DNA of 64,000 nt from Allorhodopirellula heiligendammensis (GTDB taxonomy: Bacteria; Planctomycetota; Planctomycetia; Pirellulales; Pirellulaceae), in contig NZ_SJPU01000001.1 in assembly GCF_007860105.1 (NCBI RefSeq), positions 496,001 to 560,000 of the forward strand, given 5' to 3'. Below are positions 1 to 8,407 of the stretch, one piece after another. The translations under genes were made by a program, and so were the position numbers. Positions within the stretch are counted from its first letter, which is position 1. Each line of letters starts with the position of its first letter. Under the pieces are notes generated by a model that made no database searches, was not told where the DNA came from, and saw only the letters and a program-made list of their open reading frames with translations.

Positions 1-623
1 ATCGCGTCGCCCGCCATCGCGATCGTTCTCGCCAGGGATACCGGATCGAGCATGCCGGGCACATCTGCCAAGGGCACATGGATGGTCTCGAGCACGCAGG
101 CGATCGTGTCGCTGGCCAACATCATGCGGACGTCCGCAGGTCCGCCGCCTTGCGATGGGAGATCGCCTGGGCAGGCCACTCGGGCGGCCAGCAATTCGGT
201 ATGACCAGGAAAGTCGATTCCGGCTTGCATCCACGCTTCCTTTTGAATCGGGCCCGTGATGATCGCATCGACGTCGCCACGGAGGGCCGCATCGATCGCC
301 GTGCACACCGTTTCATACGAAGCTCGCCCAGTCGCAGCGGAATACCGACCTGGCGTGACATCATCCGCATTCACATTACCACAGTCCACGATGTATCCGG
401 CGGCGTGGGCAGCGACCGTCGCAATCTGATCCAGGGCGATGGTAGGCGGCAGCGGGAGACCGAGAGCCTTCGCGACCCGCGCGAATACCGCTGCATCCCC
501 CATCAACAAGGGCACGCCAGAGGCGCGAACCTCGGGCCGTTGCCACACGCGCAGGGCAACCTCAGGGCCGATGCCACCCGCATCGCCCATCGTGATCGCC
601 AGTTTGGTCCCAGGGTCACTCAT
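1..623 (-). CDS. pdxA: 4-hydroxythreonine-4-phosphate dehydrogenase, N-terminal part (runs off window)
   Basis: Reading the minus strand from the ATG at 623 gives an open frame to the window edge, about 207 residues of a family normally about 330 long. It begins [20 protein letters not shown], the PdxA N-terminal glycine motif. Further on come [20 protein letters not shown], the substrate/metal-binding stretch of the family, and an [12 protein letters not shown] segment carrying a conserved histidine. PdxA oxidises 4-phosphohydroxy-L-threonine in the DXP-dependent pyridoxal phosphate pathway in the cytosol. Its start overlaps the stop of the upstream DUF2007-like gene by 8 bases, so the two are probably translationally coupled. 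Only the C-terminus is missing, because of the window edge. Confidence 0.93.
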   Translation of the reverse strand, partial: MSDPGTKLAITMGDAGGIGPEVALRVWQRPEVRASGVPLLMGDAAVFARVAKALGLPLPPTIALDQIATVAAHAAGYIVDCGNVNADDVTPGRYSAATGRASYETVCTAIDAALRGDVDAIITGPIQKEAWMQAGIDFPGHTELLAARVACPGDLPSQGGGPADVRMMLASDTIACVLETIHVPLADVPGMLDPVSLARTIAMAGDA

Positions 624-873
624 TAGCCGGGCGGATCTCAGCGATAATCTCCTTGGCACGCTCGGCGTCGCGTTGGAAAACCTTCACCTGCACCCATCCA
701 GGTGCTTCCGCACGAAACCCTGCCGTGAATCCACCCACGGCGGTCGCTCGGATGCCAGCATCGGCCAGAACATTGACGATCACACCGGCAGCAATCTCGC
801 TGGACCGCTCGGCTACCGAGACCAAGTGGGCCTCGTTAAGATCGTCGTTGCTTTCATCGACAGGTGTGTTCAT
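616..873 (-). CDS. small DUF2007-like protein
   Basis: An 85-residue acidic protein starting [20 protein letters not shown]. The core reads as one alpha/beta unit: a helix ending in [10 protein letters not shown], then GGFTAGFRA, a strand around WVQVKVF and a last helix around AKEIIAEI. This is the layout of the DUF2007 (putative signal-transducing, PII-like ferredoxin fold) family. I chose the ATG at 873 because the longer frame up to 1212 runs antisense through the kinase gene. Its last codons overlap pdxA by 8 bases, so it is probably the first gene of a pdxA operon. No biochemical role is known to me for this family. Confidence 0.75.
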   Translation of the reverse strand: MNTPVDESNDDLNEAHLVSVAERSSEIAAGVIVNVLADAGIRATAVGGFTAGFRAEAPGWVQVKVFQRDAERAKEIIAEIRPANE

Positions 874-958
874 GTTTTCTACTTGTGGTGATATTGAACG
901 CGTAGCGAAAAACGTGTCCTCGCATGAGCTTGCTCCGACACGGTACAATGAGGATACC

Positions 959-1939
959 ATGAACGAACCTACCATTATCCTATCAGGCACCGATCCTGAT
1001 CTGCCCAAGCCGGTCCCGCCGGGGCTGAAACGATACACCGGATTGCGTGAGATGGCGCGGGGGGCTACCGCGGTATTGCAGTCCGCCTTCGATCCAGTGA
1101 CCGGTCGGACCGTCGCGATCAAAAAATTGCTCCCCGAGAAGAAGTTCGATCGAATCGAACGACGTCGCTTGTTGCGGGAAGCCCGTGTGACAGCGCAACT
1201 CCAGCACCCCAATACTGTCCCCGTCTACGATATCGGCGACGACGATGTGGACGGCATCTATTTCACGATGAAGCGGATTTCGGGTGAAAACCTGTTCGAG
1301 ATTCTCAAACGCATCGCCCGCGGTGACGCTGCCGCAATCGAAGCCTACCCGATTTCCTGGCGGTTGGAGATCGTCGAGGGCGCCTGCCAAGCCCTGGCCT
1401 ACGCCCATGCCCGCGGGCTGATTCACCGCGACGTCAAACCGGAGAATATTTGGGTTGGAAACTTTGGCGAGGTGATCTTACTGGACTGGGGTGTCGCGAA
1501 GGTCTGGGGACACCCGGACGACAACCATCCCCTACAACAGAGTTCTCTGGCGATTCGGCCCGAAGCGGTGCGGGAGGAGATGGACTCCCCCCAAATGCAA
1601 ACGCTCACCGCCGGCGGGCAGCGGCCTGGCACACCTCTGTACATGTCACCCGAACAAATTGTCGGCAATCGCACCATCGATGAACGCAGCGATGTCTTCA
1701 GCGTGGGTGTCGTGTTGTACGAAGTCATGGCGATCCGCGAACCCTTCCGCGGTAAAACGATCGATGAAACCTTTGACAACATCCGCCATCGCGAGATCGA
1801 ACCACCGAGCGAACGCTCGCCCCAATACAACATCCCCAAAGCCGTTGATGACATCGTCGCCAAAGCCCTGCAAAAGCGACCGGAAAAACGCTACCAATCG
1901 ATGCGCGAACTGATCTCCGATCTAAAAGATCTCGTGTGA
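959..1939 (+). CDS. Hanks-type serine/threonine protein kinase
   Basis: A 326-residue soluble kinase with no transmembrane or sensor domain. Visible motifs are a glycine-poor nucleotide loop (ARGATAVL, about 33-40), the VAIKK lysine K55, the catalytic loop HRDVKPEN (H156, D158, K160, N163), a DWG in place of DFG (176-178), GTPLYMSPEQ after the activation loop, and the DVFSVGVVLYEV helix. All residues needed for catalysis are present. I chose the ATG at 959 because the frame upstream (to 653) overlaps the divergent DUF2007-like gene. Its stop overlaps the start of the next gene (GTGTGA, 4 bases), which suggests it acts together with the orphan TOPRIM protein. Confidence 0.92.
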   Translation: MNEPTIILSGTDPDLPKPVPPGLKRYTGLREMARGATAVLQSAFDPVTGRTVAIKKLLPEKKFDRIERRRLLREARVTAQLQHPNTVPVYDIGDDDVDGIYFTMKRISGENLFEILKRIARGDAAAIEAYPISWRLEIVEGACQALAYAHARGLIHRDVKPENIWVGNFGEVILLDWGVAKVWGHPDDNHPLQQSSLAIRPEAVREEMDSPQMQTLTAGGQRPGTPLYMSPEQIVGNRTIDERSDVFSVGVVLYEVMAIREPFRGKTIDETFDNIRHREIEPPSERSPQYNIPKAVDDIVAKALQKRPEKRYQSMRELISDLKDLV

Positions 1940-2673
1940 TCGCGTACGGAAAACAGCCGGTTCACTATCCATGTGCCGCTGTCGGTGAGATTCACACAGA
2001 CATCCCCGGGCAGCCCCGGATCAGCGTGCCCGGGACGGAGTGCTTGATCGTCGAAGGCGATAGTGCCGCAAAGTCGGTCGATCAGGTCCGATGCACGCAA
2101 CAGCAAGCGATTTTGGCCCTGCAGGGAAAACCACTCAATGCGGCCAAAGCCTCACGAGCGACCGCGATCAACAACGAAATTTTCCAGCGGATCTTTGAAA
2201 CCCTGCTCGGCCGTCGACGCGGCGGCACAATGGACGCCGGCGAACTCTACCGGCAACTAGCCGACCCCGCAGCGTGCGTCTACGAAAAACTGGTCTTGCT
2301 GATGGACCCCGACGCCGACGGCATTCACTGTGGCGTCTTGATGATGGCATTTTTTCGGCGTTTCGCACCCGACTTAATTCGCGCAGGTCGAGTGATTGTC
2401 GTCCGGCCGCCAATGTTTGTATTTCGCCTCCCAGATCAACCTCAGCTCGACGTGCCGCAGTGGCCGGTTGCCTCCAGCCCCGAACATGCCGCCGCCATCG
2501 AGCAGACGCTTCGCGAGCACAACATCGATCGCTTTGAAAAAACGCGGCACCGAGGCCTGGGTAGTCTCGACAGCTGCCTACTACGACACTCCAGCGTCGA
2601 TCCAACATCACGCCGCGAGCATCGCCTCACCGTCCCGGAAGTCGACACCGCTATCACCATGTTTGGCGGCTGA
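1936..2673 (+). CDS. stand-alone GyrB/ParE-type TOPRIM protein
   Basis: A 245-residue protein with GTG start overlapping the kinase stop. It carries the TOPRIM hallmarks of type IIA topoisomerase B subunits: LIVEGDSAAKSV (glutamate E40), AILALQGKPLNA, and the acidic LLMDPDADGIH (D124, D126, D128). The RVIVVRPPMFVF strand follows. It lacks the GHKL ATPase and transducer domains of GyrB (about 800 residues), so it cannot be a normal gyrase subunit. Known TOPRIM domains bind Mg2+ and act in DNA cleavage or joining. Here the partner is unknown, but coupling to a kinase suggests regulation by, or of, phosphorylation. The C-terminus after about residue 200 is arginine-rich and unlike GyrB. Confidence 0.8.
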   Translation: MIAYGKQPVHYPCAAVGEIHTDIPGQPRISVPGTECLIVEGDSAAKSVDQVRCTQQQAILALQGKPLNAAKASRATAINNEIFQRIFETLLGRRRGGTMDAGELYRQLADPAACVYEKLVLLMDPDADGIHCGVLMMAFFRRFAPDLIRAGRVIVVRPPMFVFRLPDQPQLDVPQWPVASSPEHAAAIEQTLREHNIDRFEKTRHRGLGSLDSCLLRHSSVDPTSRREHRLTVPEVDTAITMFGG

Positions 2674-3151
2674 TCTGTCGTCTTTCGCGCCGGGAAAGAA
2701 ACGTTTCTCGCAACTTTGCCAACAGACGTCGATTCCATCACTGATCGTGTTTAACTCGCTGGTCCCATCCCCAGCCTCCTGCCCAGCGCCGAGAACGATT
2801 CGAACGAACGTAGGATGGGACCATCGTCCCGTCCGGCCCCTTTCTTCGGCACGCTCGGGACGACCATCCCCTGCTAGGGATCCAACAAAACACTGCCTAA
2901 AATAAAAATATCGCCAACAATTGTTCACCACACCAGGCCCCTGCCTGGGGACGCAGTGGCACCGCAGACGCCGCCTGCTGAGCACGAGGGGGAGGCGGCG
3001 CGCCCCAGGTGGTGTATCCCCACGCGTACCAAGACTGTCCTCATGCCAAAGCACCTCCCGAGGCTGCCGAAGTGAGTTATCATTGGGTGAAATCGTCAGC
3101 CACGGTTGACTTGTAAAACTATCACACGGATATCACCTGCGATTGGCCTCC
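2674..3151. other. intergenic region, no convincing gene
   Basis: No open frame here has a recognisable domain. The minus-strand frame at 2608-3054 has low-complexity Arg/Gly composition and overlaps the TOPRIM gene. It contains an inverted repeat CGCCGCCT (2969-2976) / AGGCGGCG (2993-3000) with a 16-base loop and no T-run, so at best a weak or Rho-dependent terminator or a REP-like element. A GGGAC-CATC-GTCCC dyad lies at 2817-2830, and a related GGGA...TCCC dyad about 40 bases downstream. Confidence 0.6.
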
Positions 3152-5068
3152 ATGCGAACACCTGCCCACCACCGCCTCGTCGTTCTCGCTCTGCTCTCCT
3201 GCGGTTTCGCCGGTTCACCACTCGTGGCTGCCGATGCATCCAACAAAGAGAAAACGCCAGCGAAACCGAAATTTGTCGATGGCGAGGCTGCCAAAGTCCC
3301 TGGGTTCTCCGACTCGGATTATTGGATTCGGCATGACCTGTGGGTGGAGACCGAGTTTGACTCTGACGAGGACGGCAAACCCGATCGCATGCACGTCGAT
3401 GTCACCCGGCCCCGGCAAACCGACTCGGAGGGACTGAAGCTGCCGGTGATCTATGAAACCAGCCCCTACTTTGCCGGCACCGCACCCGATTCCGACGACT
3501 CGATGTGGTCGCCCAGACAAGAACTTGGCGCAACACCAACCCCCAGACCCACGATCGGCCCCTTCGAACGCTCGGGAGTCCGTCCGATCATCTCGAAAGA
3601 CCTCGTCGCTGAGTGGGTGCCGCGTGGGTTCGTCGTCGTCCACTCATCTTCGCCGGGAACGGGCTTGTCCGAAGGGTGCCCGACGGTGGGAGGAGAAAAT
3701 GAAGCGCTCGCTCCCAAGGCCGTCATCGATTGGCTTTGCGGCCGAGCAAAGGGATTCACGACGCCCGATGGCGATGAACCAGTGACCGCCTATTGGTCGA
3801 CCGGCAAAGTCGGCATGACGGGCACGTCGTACAACGGCACCTTGCCGCTGGCGGCCGCCACGACAGGAGTCGAGGGACTCGAAGCGATCATCCCCGTTGC
3901 TCCCAACACATCTTACTATCACTATTACCGTTCGAACGGTTTGGTCCGCCATCCGGGCGGCTATTTAGGCGAAGACATCGACGTGCTCTACGATTTCATT
4001 CACAGCGGCAATCCCGAACTTCGCGAACACTGTGATTGCATCATCCGCGAAAAAACGATGTTAGCCAACATTGATCGCGAGTCCGGCGACTACAACGACT
4101 TCTGGGCGGGCCGTGACTATCTGAATCAACTCGATCATGTGCATGCCGCCACACTGATGTCGCATGGCTTCAACGATTGGAACGTGGTCCCCGAGCACAG
4201 CTACCGAATTTCAGCGGCGCTCAAAAAACAGGGCGTGCCCGTCCAGATTTACTATCATCAAGACGGACACGGCGGACCGCCACCCATGAAGATGATGAAT
4301 CGTTGGTTCACGCACTATCTCTTCGGTGTGGATAACGGTGTCGAGAAAGATCCGAAATCCTGGATCGTCCGCGAGGGCAAGAAGCACGATGAGCCAACGT
4401 CTTATGCGGATTATCCAAATCCCGATGCAGCCCCGGTGGATCTGCACCTCGCTGGCGGTGCTCCGCAGCAGGGCAAGTTGTCGTTGGCGGAGGACGAGTC
4501 GCATGGCCGCGAGACACTCGTCGACAATTTCTCGTTTGACGGTGAGGCATTGGCCAAAGCGGATTGGACGGAACATCGGCTGATCTATGTCTCACCTGAA
4601 CTATCGAAACCGGTGCATCTGTCAGGAACCGCCTCGATCCAGATTCGGCTGGCGTGCGATCGACCGGCCACCAATTTGTCGGTATGGCTGGTGTCGCTAC
4701 CGTGGACAGACCGCGCCCGTGGCGGCCATATCAACGACAACCTGATCACGCGTGGGTGGGCGGATCCTCAGAACGCAGAGTCCATCCGGGAAAGCAAACC
4801 GCTCGTTCCGGGTGAATTCGTCGACATCAAGTTCGACTTGCAGCCCGATGATCAAATCATTCCCGCCGGTCAAAAAATCGGTCTGCTGATCATGGCGAGT
4901 GACCGTGACTTCACCCTGTGGCCCGATCCCGGCACCAAACTGACGGTCGATCTGCCCGCCACCAACTTGACGCTGCCTGTCGTCGGCGGCCCAGCGGCAT
5001 TGGAAGAGGCATTCACCCCCAAGCCAACTCCCGAGCCGAATGCGGACAAAGGGAAGTCGAAGGAGTGA
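3152..5068 (+). CDS. exported S15-family X-Pro dipeptidyl-peptidase/acyl hydrolase
   Basis: A 638-residue protein with a signal peptide (MRTPAHHRLVVLALLSCGFA, cleavage likely after VAA). The alpha/beta-hydrolase domain has the nucleophile elbow GTSYNG (S226), the acid in GFNDWN (D342) and the histidine in QDGHGG (H373). The rest is the C-terminal jelly-roll domain typical of PepX/cocaine-esterase proteins (SGTASIQIRLACDRP, then GEFVDIKFDLQPDDQIIPAG). It probably hydrolyses Xaa-Pro peptides or acyl esters outside the cytoplasm; the substrate cannot be read from sequence. A TTG at 3143 is an alternative start, but the ATG at 3152 gives the better signal peptide. It stands alone in its region. 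Confidence 0.88.
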   Translation: MRTPAHHRLVVLALLSCGFAGSPLVAADASNKEKTPAKPKFVDGEAAKVPGFSDSDYWIRHDLWVETEFDSDEDGKPDRMHVDVTRPRQTDSEGLKLPVIYETSPYFAGTAPDSDDSMWSPRQELGATPTPRPTIGPFERSGVRPIISKDLVAEWVPRGFVVVHSSSPGTGLSEGCPTVGGENEALAPKAVIDWLCGRAKGFTTPDGDEPVTAYWSTGKVGMTGTSYNGTLPLAAATTGVEGLEAIIPVAPNTSYYHYYRSNGLVRHPGGYLGEDIDVLYDFIHSGNPELREHCDCIIREKTMLANIDRESGDYNDFWAGRDYLNQLDHVHAATLMSHGFNDWNVVPEHSYRISAALKKQGVPVQIYYHQDGHGGPPPMKMMNRWFTHYLFGVDNGVEKDPKSWIVREGKKHDEPTSYADYPNPDAAPVDLHLAGGAPQQGKLSLAEDESHGRETLVDNFSFDGEALAKADWTEHRLIYVSPELSKPVHLSGTASIQIRLACDRPATNLSVWLVSLPWTDRARGGHINDNLITRGWADPQNAESIRESKPLVPGEFVDIKFDLQPDDQIIPAGQKIGLLIMASDRDFTLWPDPGTKLTVDLPATNLTLPVVGGPAALEEAFTPKPTPEPNADKGKSKE

Positions 5069-5455
5069 CGGCGGGGAATCAAGAGGTCCACCGCCCTCAT
5101 CCACGACCGTTTTTGATGCCAGTCACGCGTGTTCCCAGCGCGGGCTCTGACCTGCCCACCGTACCGCATCACGCCCGCATTTCCGAGCTGATTCTTCGTA
5201 GGTTGACGCACCAGGTCCGTTCTCTGGCCGAGAATTTGCACAAACTTTTGCTTGACCCAGCAATCCGGTCCCCAGATACTCGACAGACGCCAACCGGCGA
5301 CAACATTCCCTCGAACCGGCGATAACGCCCCACTAGTCACCGAGGGAACCGAAGGTCCAACCGGCGATAACACCCGACGATCTACTTATCGCCGCATCGC
5401 CGCCGCACCAACCGACGATAATTACCTCGTTCTGGGATACAACGGACTCACGGTC
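5069..5455. other. intergenic region upstream of the cassette-like genes
   Basis: No gene recognised over 387 bases. The second half holds four copies of a 14-base motif, annotated separately. Frames crossing this stretch have no protein-like composition. Confidence 0.6.
5291..5422 (+). repeat. four iterons of CAACCGGCGATAAC
   Basis: Copies at 5291-5304 (CAACCGGCGACAAC), 5313-5326 (GAACCGGCGATAAC), 5358-5371 (CAACCGGCGATAAC) and 5409-5422 (CAACCGACGATAAT). All are direct, spaced 22, 45 and 51 bases start to start. The reverse complement carries GTTATCGCC, like the GTTATCC core at the cassette boundary further right. They sit directly upstream of the first cassette-like gene, so they may be decayed attC ends, an attI-like region, or operator sites. 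Confidence 0.7.
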
Positions 5456-5944
5456 ATGGACATGAAATCGCTCAATCCGCTCAGTCTTCTTGAGAAGCTC
5501 ATCAATGAGCATGGTTCGGCTGCGATTCGCGGCGATCAAATCGCGCTGCTCCGAGATCAATTGATTGCAACGACGAAGCGCCGTTCTGAGCTTGAAGCGG
5601 AGAACACAAATCTGCACGAAGAAACAAAGGTGCTCAGCCAACGAATCGAGGATCTTGAAACCAGGCTCAAAGAACTTGACCATTTGACATTCTCCGAAGA
5701 TCACATACGAATTCTTGAGTTCCTGTCCACACACAACTTGGCGATTGATACTGACATTGCAAACTCAACTGACTTGCCGATTCTTACCGTTCAACATCAC
5801 ATCGACGAACTGCGTGAAAACAAATGCGTCTCTGGCGACTCCTGCCAGCATGTTGCGGACATGGCAGCAGGGCGACGCACTCCTACGCGATGGTCAGTTG
5901 AACCTCGCGGAAGGTCGGTTCTGTTTGAACATCAACAACAATAA
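5456..5944 (+). CDS. unknown protein: coiled coil plus winged-helix-like domain
   Basis: A 162-residue protein. Residues about 25-70 are a long charged helix (LRDQLIATTKRRSELEAENT and on to LETRLKELD), almost certainly a coiled coil. After it, HIRILEFLSTHNLAIDTDIA, a helix pair and the turn around TVQHHIDELREN resemble a winged helix-turn-helix, and EPRGRSVLFEH is like the closing wing. This pattern suggests a dimeric DNA-binding or effector protein, with no specific family recognised. I chose the ATG at 5456; the longer frame from 5252 reads through the iteron region. It is the first of four same-strand genes separated by attC-like folds and has no close promoter-sharing neighbour. Confidence 0.6.
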   Translation: MDMKSLNPLSLLEKLINEHGSAAIRGDQIALLRDQLIATTKRRSELEAENTNLHEETKVLSQRIEDLETRLKELDHLTFSEDHIRILEFLSTHNLAIDTDIANSTDLPILTVQHHIDELRENKCVSGDSCQHVADMAAGRRTPTRWSVEPRGRSVLFEHQQQ

Positions 5945-5949
5945 ATCCC

Positions 5950-6036
5950 AGAACAAACAAATGCACCCGAGTTGCGGATCGGGCGTTTCCTGAAATCAAA
6001 GTCTCTTGGCCGCAACCGGGTGATTTTACGCGTTCT
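5950..6036 (+). other. attC-like recombination site 1
   Basis: A near-perfect hairpin: CACCCG-A-GTTGCGG (5964-5977) pairs with CCGCAAC-CGGGTG (6010-6022), 13 pairs with one extrahelical A, as in integron attC sites. Outer arms AGAAC (5950-5954) and GTTCT (6032-6036) also pair. The right half has GTGAT-N6-CGTT (6020-6034), shared with two other sites downstream. The bulged base and paired outer arms are the attC layout; activity is inferred. Confidence 0.6.
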
Positions 6037-6066
6037 CTCAACTATTGGCTACAAGTCTGGAAGGCA

Positions 6067-6468
6067 ATGACCGACCCCAAGAGCACCCAACGCATCAGTC
6101 AGCTCCTGATCCTCTTGCCGGGTGTTACGAACGCCAGGTTGCGGCGATCTGATGCTTCGGCTGCGATCAACGCCGTCGTTGGTTGCGAATCGCTCGTTGG
6201 TTTTGATGCGATCGCCAGGTGTGCCGCTGGAGCCAACGTAATAGCTTCTCTAGGTCGTTCCGAATCGACGAGCTTCCGAAAGTTAGAACCTGTCCCGTTT
6301 TGGAATTGCGAAGTCCGTTTCGATGACGCAAAGGTAGAAAGTCCGTCGGTGTGCGAGCGTTTTGGTTTCTATGTCGCTTCATTTCTGTATAATGAGGCGA
6401 TCATCGACGACACCTGCTTAGATGAGTTGGAGATGGCATGGTCCGTGCATTTTTCGAGAGAACCATGA
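6067..6468 (+). CDS. unknown cassette-borne protein, 133 aa
   Basis: Not recognised. A soluble, mixed alpha/beta protein of 133 residues, starting MTDPKSTQRISQLLILLPGV and ending in an acidic helix (DDTCLDELEMAWSVHFS). Three cysteines, no signal peptide and no membrane segment. It lies wholly between attC-like sites 1 and 2, the position expected of a gene-cassette ORF: about 30 bases after one core site and ending just before the next. No promoter or operon partner is apparent. The reading frame is real-looking because it ends exactly at the next site, but function is unknown. Confidence 0.55.
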   Translation: MTDPKSTQRISQLLILLPGVTNARLRRSDASAAINAVVGCESLVGFDAIARCAAGANVIASLGRSESTSFRKLEPVPFWNCEVRFDDAKVESPSVCERFGFYVASFLYNEAIIDDTCLDELEMAWSVHFSREP

Positions 6469-6541
6469 AATGGACGGGAGTCGCGTTTTTTGGTCTGCTT
6501 GCACATCGTGCGCCCGTCCCGCGTGATGTCCGCCGTTATCC
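6461..6541 (+). other. attC-like recombination site 2 (degenerate)
   Basis: Ends with GTGAT-N6-CGTT (6523-6537) running into GTTATCC (6535-6541), the same right-end pattern as sites 1 and 3. An inner stem GGACGGG (6472-6478) / CCCGTCC (6513-6519) is perfect. The outer arms pair only over AAC/GTT. It overlaps the stop codon of the gene on its left, as cassette sites commonly do. Less well folded than the other two. Confidence 0.5.
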
Positions 6542-6550
6542 GATCGAGCT

Positions 6551-7159
6551 ATGGACTTTTCTCGCCTGCTAAAACAATCTGATCGCCGATCTCAAGCGAC
6601 TGCTGCCACATTCCTCGCTGGTACGGGTGGCGACGGAATGCCTTACGTTGAATTGACACTTCAGCGTTGCAAAGAACTTGACCTGACATCTGATCTCGAC
6701 ATGTGGGAGGATCGATTGTTTCAAGGTGGAACGCGAGGACTAGGCACTGTATTGAATGCCGCTGGATTCGACGACTCCGATCCATTGCACCGCGATGTAC
6801 TCAATTGGATTGTTGGTGTAACGCGGATCCCGGTCGCCAAGATTCGAGCAATTGGCACTTGGGGGCTCGCAGACATCGGCATTCCGCCACAGGCTGTGAT
6901 GGATCGCTTGATCGAGCTGTTGGCCGAAGAGCCACCAAGCGACGATGTTAACGTCGCGACCTGTCGTGGAACGGCGTATCGTATGCTAGTGCGTCTCGAC
7001 TGGACTGTCGCTTCTTCGTTTATCGGACACGCTGCGTGCAATGATCATTTGTCTGCGCTCCGATCTTGGCGTTCAGCGATGCTTGACAATCCTAGCCCTG
7101 ACACTCGTCGCATATCCGAGATTGACTTTGAATTGATGCGAATTGAGAATTTCGGATAA
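6551..7159 (+). CDS. unknown cassette-borne helical-repeat protein, 202 aa
   Basis: Not recognised. A 202-residue soluble protein rich in helices. The segments VLNWIVGVTRIPVAKIRAIG, AVMDRLIELLAEE and TAYRMLVRLDWTVASSFIGH look like HEAT/ARM-type antiparallel helix pairs. The ATG at 6551 lies 10 bases after the GTTATCC core of site 2, and its TAA stop is part of the left arm of site 3 (ATAAC, 7156-7160). That tight fit between two sites is what one sees in integron cassettes. No enzymatic motif is visible. Confidence 0.55.
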   Translation: MDFSRLLKQSDRRSQATAATFLAGTGGDGMPYVELTLQRCKELDLTSDLDMWEDRLFQGGTRGLGTVLNAAGFDDSDPLHRDVLNWIVGVTRIPVAKIRAIGTWGLADIGIPPQAVMDRLIELLAEEPPSDDVNVATCRGTAYRMLVRLDWTVASSFIGHAACNDHLSALRSWRSAMLDNPSPDTRRISEIDFELMRIENFG

Positions 7160-7245
7160 CCATGGCATTCACACGGAGCGGCGCTTGCGGCCGAAGTTGG
7201 AATGGACAACTTTACCCTCCCCGCTCGGTGATGCCGGACGTTATT
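7156..7245 (+). other. attC-like recombination site 3
   Basis: The most complete of the three. Outer arms ATAAC (7156-7160) / GTTAT (7240-7244), second arms GGCAT (7164-7168) / ATGCC (7231-7235), and inner arms around CGGAGCGG (7174-7181) / CCGCTCGG (7221-7228) with extrahelical bases. GTGAT-N6-CGTT is at 7228-7242. Arms differ in sequence from site 1 but keep pairing (AGAAC/GTTCT versus ATAAC/GTTAT), which argues for conserved structure. Confidence 0.62.
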
Positions 7246-7260
7246 TGATTTTCGTCCGGC
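7233..7260 (+). terminator. GC-rich hairpin at cassette boundary
   Basis: GCCGGACG (7233-7240) and CGTCCGGC (7253-7260) form a perfect 8-bp stem with a 12-base T-rich loop. It overlaps the core of attC-like site 3 and lies 10 bases before the next start codon. It lacks a T-run, so it may limit read-through, act on translation, or be an alternative fold of the recombination site. Confidence 0.4.
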
Positions 7261-7270
7261 GTAGTTGACG

Positions 7271-8407
7271 ATGGAGCTTACTGCCAGAAACTCGACCCTA
7301 CATTCAATGTTAAAACGCTCTTCTTTGCTTCAATTGTCATTCGTGGTATCGATCGCCGCGATCGCGTTTGCTCTCGCCGCTTGGCAGCACCGCGAACCAG
7401 TTTTCCCGATCATGACTGTAGTCCACCCTGTTGCTTCGCCGTCAGGCGACAAGGTCGCTTTTGTGGCCATCCGCGGCGGACAAGGCGCAGGAGCGTCATC
7501 AGGAGTTGACTCTGATACGATCAGCTGCCAGTTGTCGGTACTATCGCGTACGAATGGTAGGATCAAGCACACGCAAGCTGAAGTCGGCTTCGACCCATAT
7601 CCAATGACCTGGGGATCAAGCGAATCGAACTTGATCTTCGTTTCCAAAGCTGAACGTGACCGATTTCCTGGGCTCTTTGGTTCTTTGAAATCACTTAATT
7701 TGCGTTCATCCCAAGCGGCACAAATTTCACCAGGATATGTCGACAGGCCACGAGCTAGTCCTGAGCTTCAGTACATCGGATATATCTTTTCCAACACGAC
7801 GACGGGCGGCAGTTCACTGAAAATCCAGCACCTGCAGACAGCGCAAGAAACGGAAGTGCATCCCGAAATAAATGCGTATCACTGGTGCTGGGGTCCTAAC
7901 AGTAACTGTATCTATTACCTCAAGGACAGCGGAAATGGCGGGCTTGCGATTGCACGGTATGATTTGAACTCAATGATTGAAATGATCCTGTTTTCCGCAA
8001 TCGAAACCGACATTCACTATCCATCGCACTTGATCGTATCACCAGATGATTTACACCTTGGCTTCCAGTACGGCGACAACTTTCGTCTTTTCGAGATCGA
8101 ATCTGGAGCTACCGCTCGGGGCTTTAAGTGCGACTACTACTTCCAAGACTTTGTAAACTTTGATTGGAACAAAGCTGGCATCTGCTATCTTGACTCCGTC
8201 GCAGGAAAACGCGAAAAAGGCCCAGTACGCCTGATGGTGTACAATCCAGACACTCGGATTTCATCACTGATTGCGACTGAAGCATTTGCATATCCAAGTT
8301 GGCTTGATGAACGGACCATTTTGGTTCGCAAGGGCGATAACGAGCTCTGGGCCTACGATGCACTGAACGGCAAGTGTTCCATGCTTTATCGTCCGGCATG
8401 CAAATAA
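7271..8407 (+). CDS. membrane-anchored beta-propeller (TolB/WD40-like) protein
   Basis: A 378-residue protein with one N-terminal membrane segment (LLQLSFVVSIAAIAFALAAW) and then repeated strand-turn units: PVASPSGDKVAFVAI, PMTWGSSESNLIFVS, PRASPELQYIGYIF, HWCWGPNSNCIYYL, LIVSPDDLHLGFQY, DWNKAGICYLDS and PSWLDERTILVR. This is the spacing of a six- or seven-bladed TolB-like propeller. It probably binds ligands or protein partners at the outer face of the membrane. The ATG at 7271 was preferred to a TTG at 7265. It follows attC-like site 3 and is the last gene of the cassette-like run; no site was found after it. Confidence 0.65.
   Translation: MELTARNSTLHSMLKRSSLLQLSFVVSIAAIAFALAAWQHREPVFPIMTVVHPVASPSGDKVAFVAIRGGQGAGASSGVDSDTISCQLSVLSRTNGRIKHTQAEVGFDPYPMTWGSSESNLIFVSKAERDRFPGLFGSLKSLNLRSSQAAQISPGYVDRPRASPELQYIGYIFSNTTTGGSSLKIQHLQTAQETEVHPEINAYHWCWGPNSNCIYYLKDSGNGGLAIARYDLNSMIEMILFSAIETDIHYPSHLIVSPDDLHLGFQYGDNFRLFEIESGATARGFKCDYYFQDFVNFDWNKAGICYLDSVAGKREKGPVRLMVYNPDTRISSLIATEAFAYPSWLDERTILVRKGDNELWAYDALNGKCSMLYRPACK

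Noticed and set aside
616..1212. 198-aa minus-strand frame extending the DUF2007-like gene upstream
   Set aside because: The extension runs antisense through the kinase gene; the internal ATG at 873 gives the normal family length.
2608..3054. 148-aa minus-strand frame over the TOPRIM gene end and the intergenic region
   Set aside because: Arg/Gly-rich low-complexity translation, no domain, and it overlaps a well-supported gene antisense.
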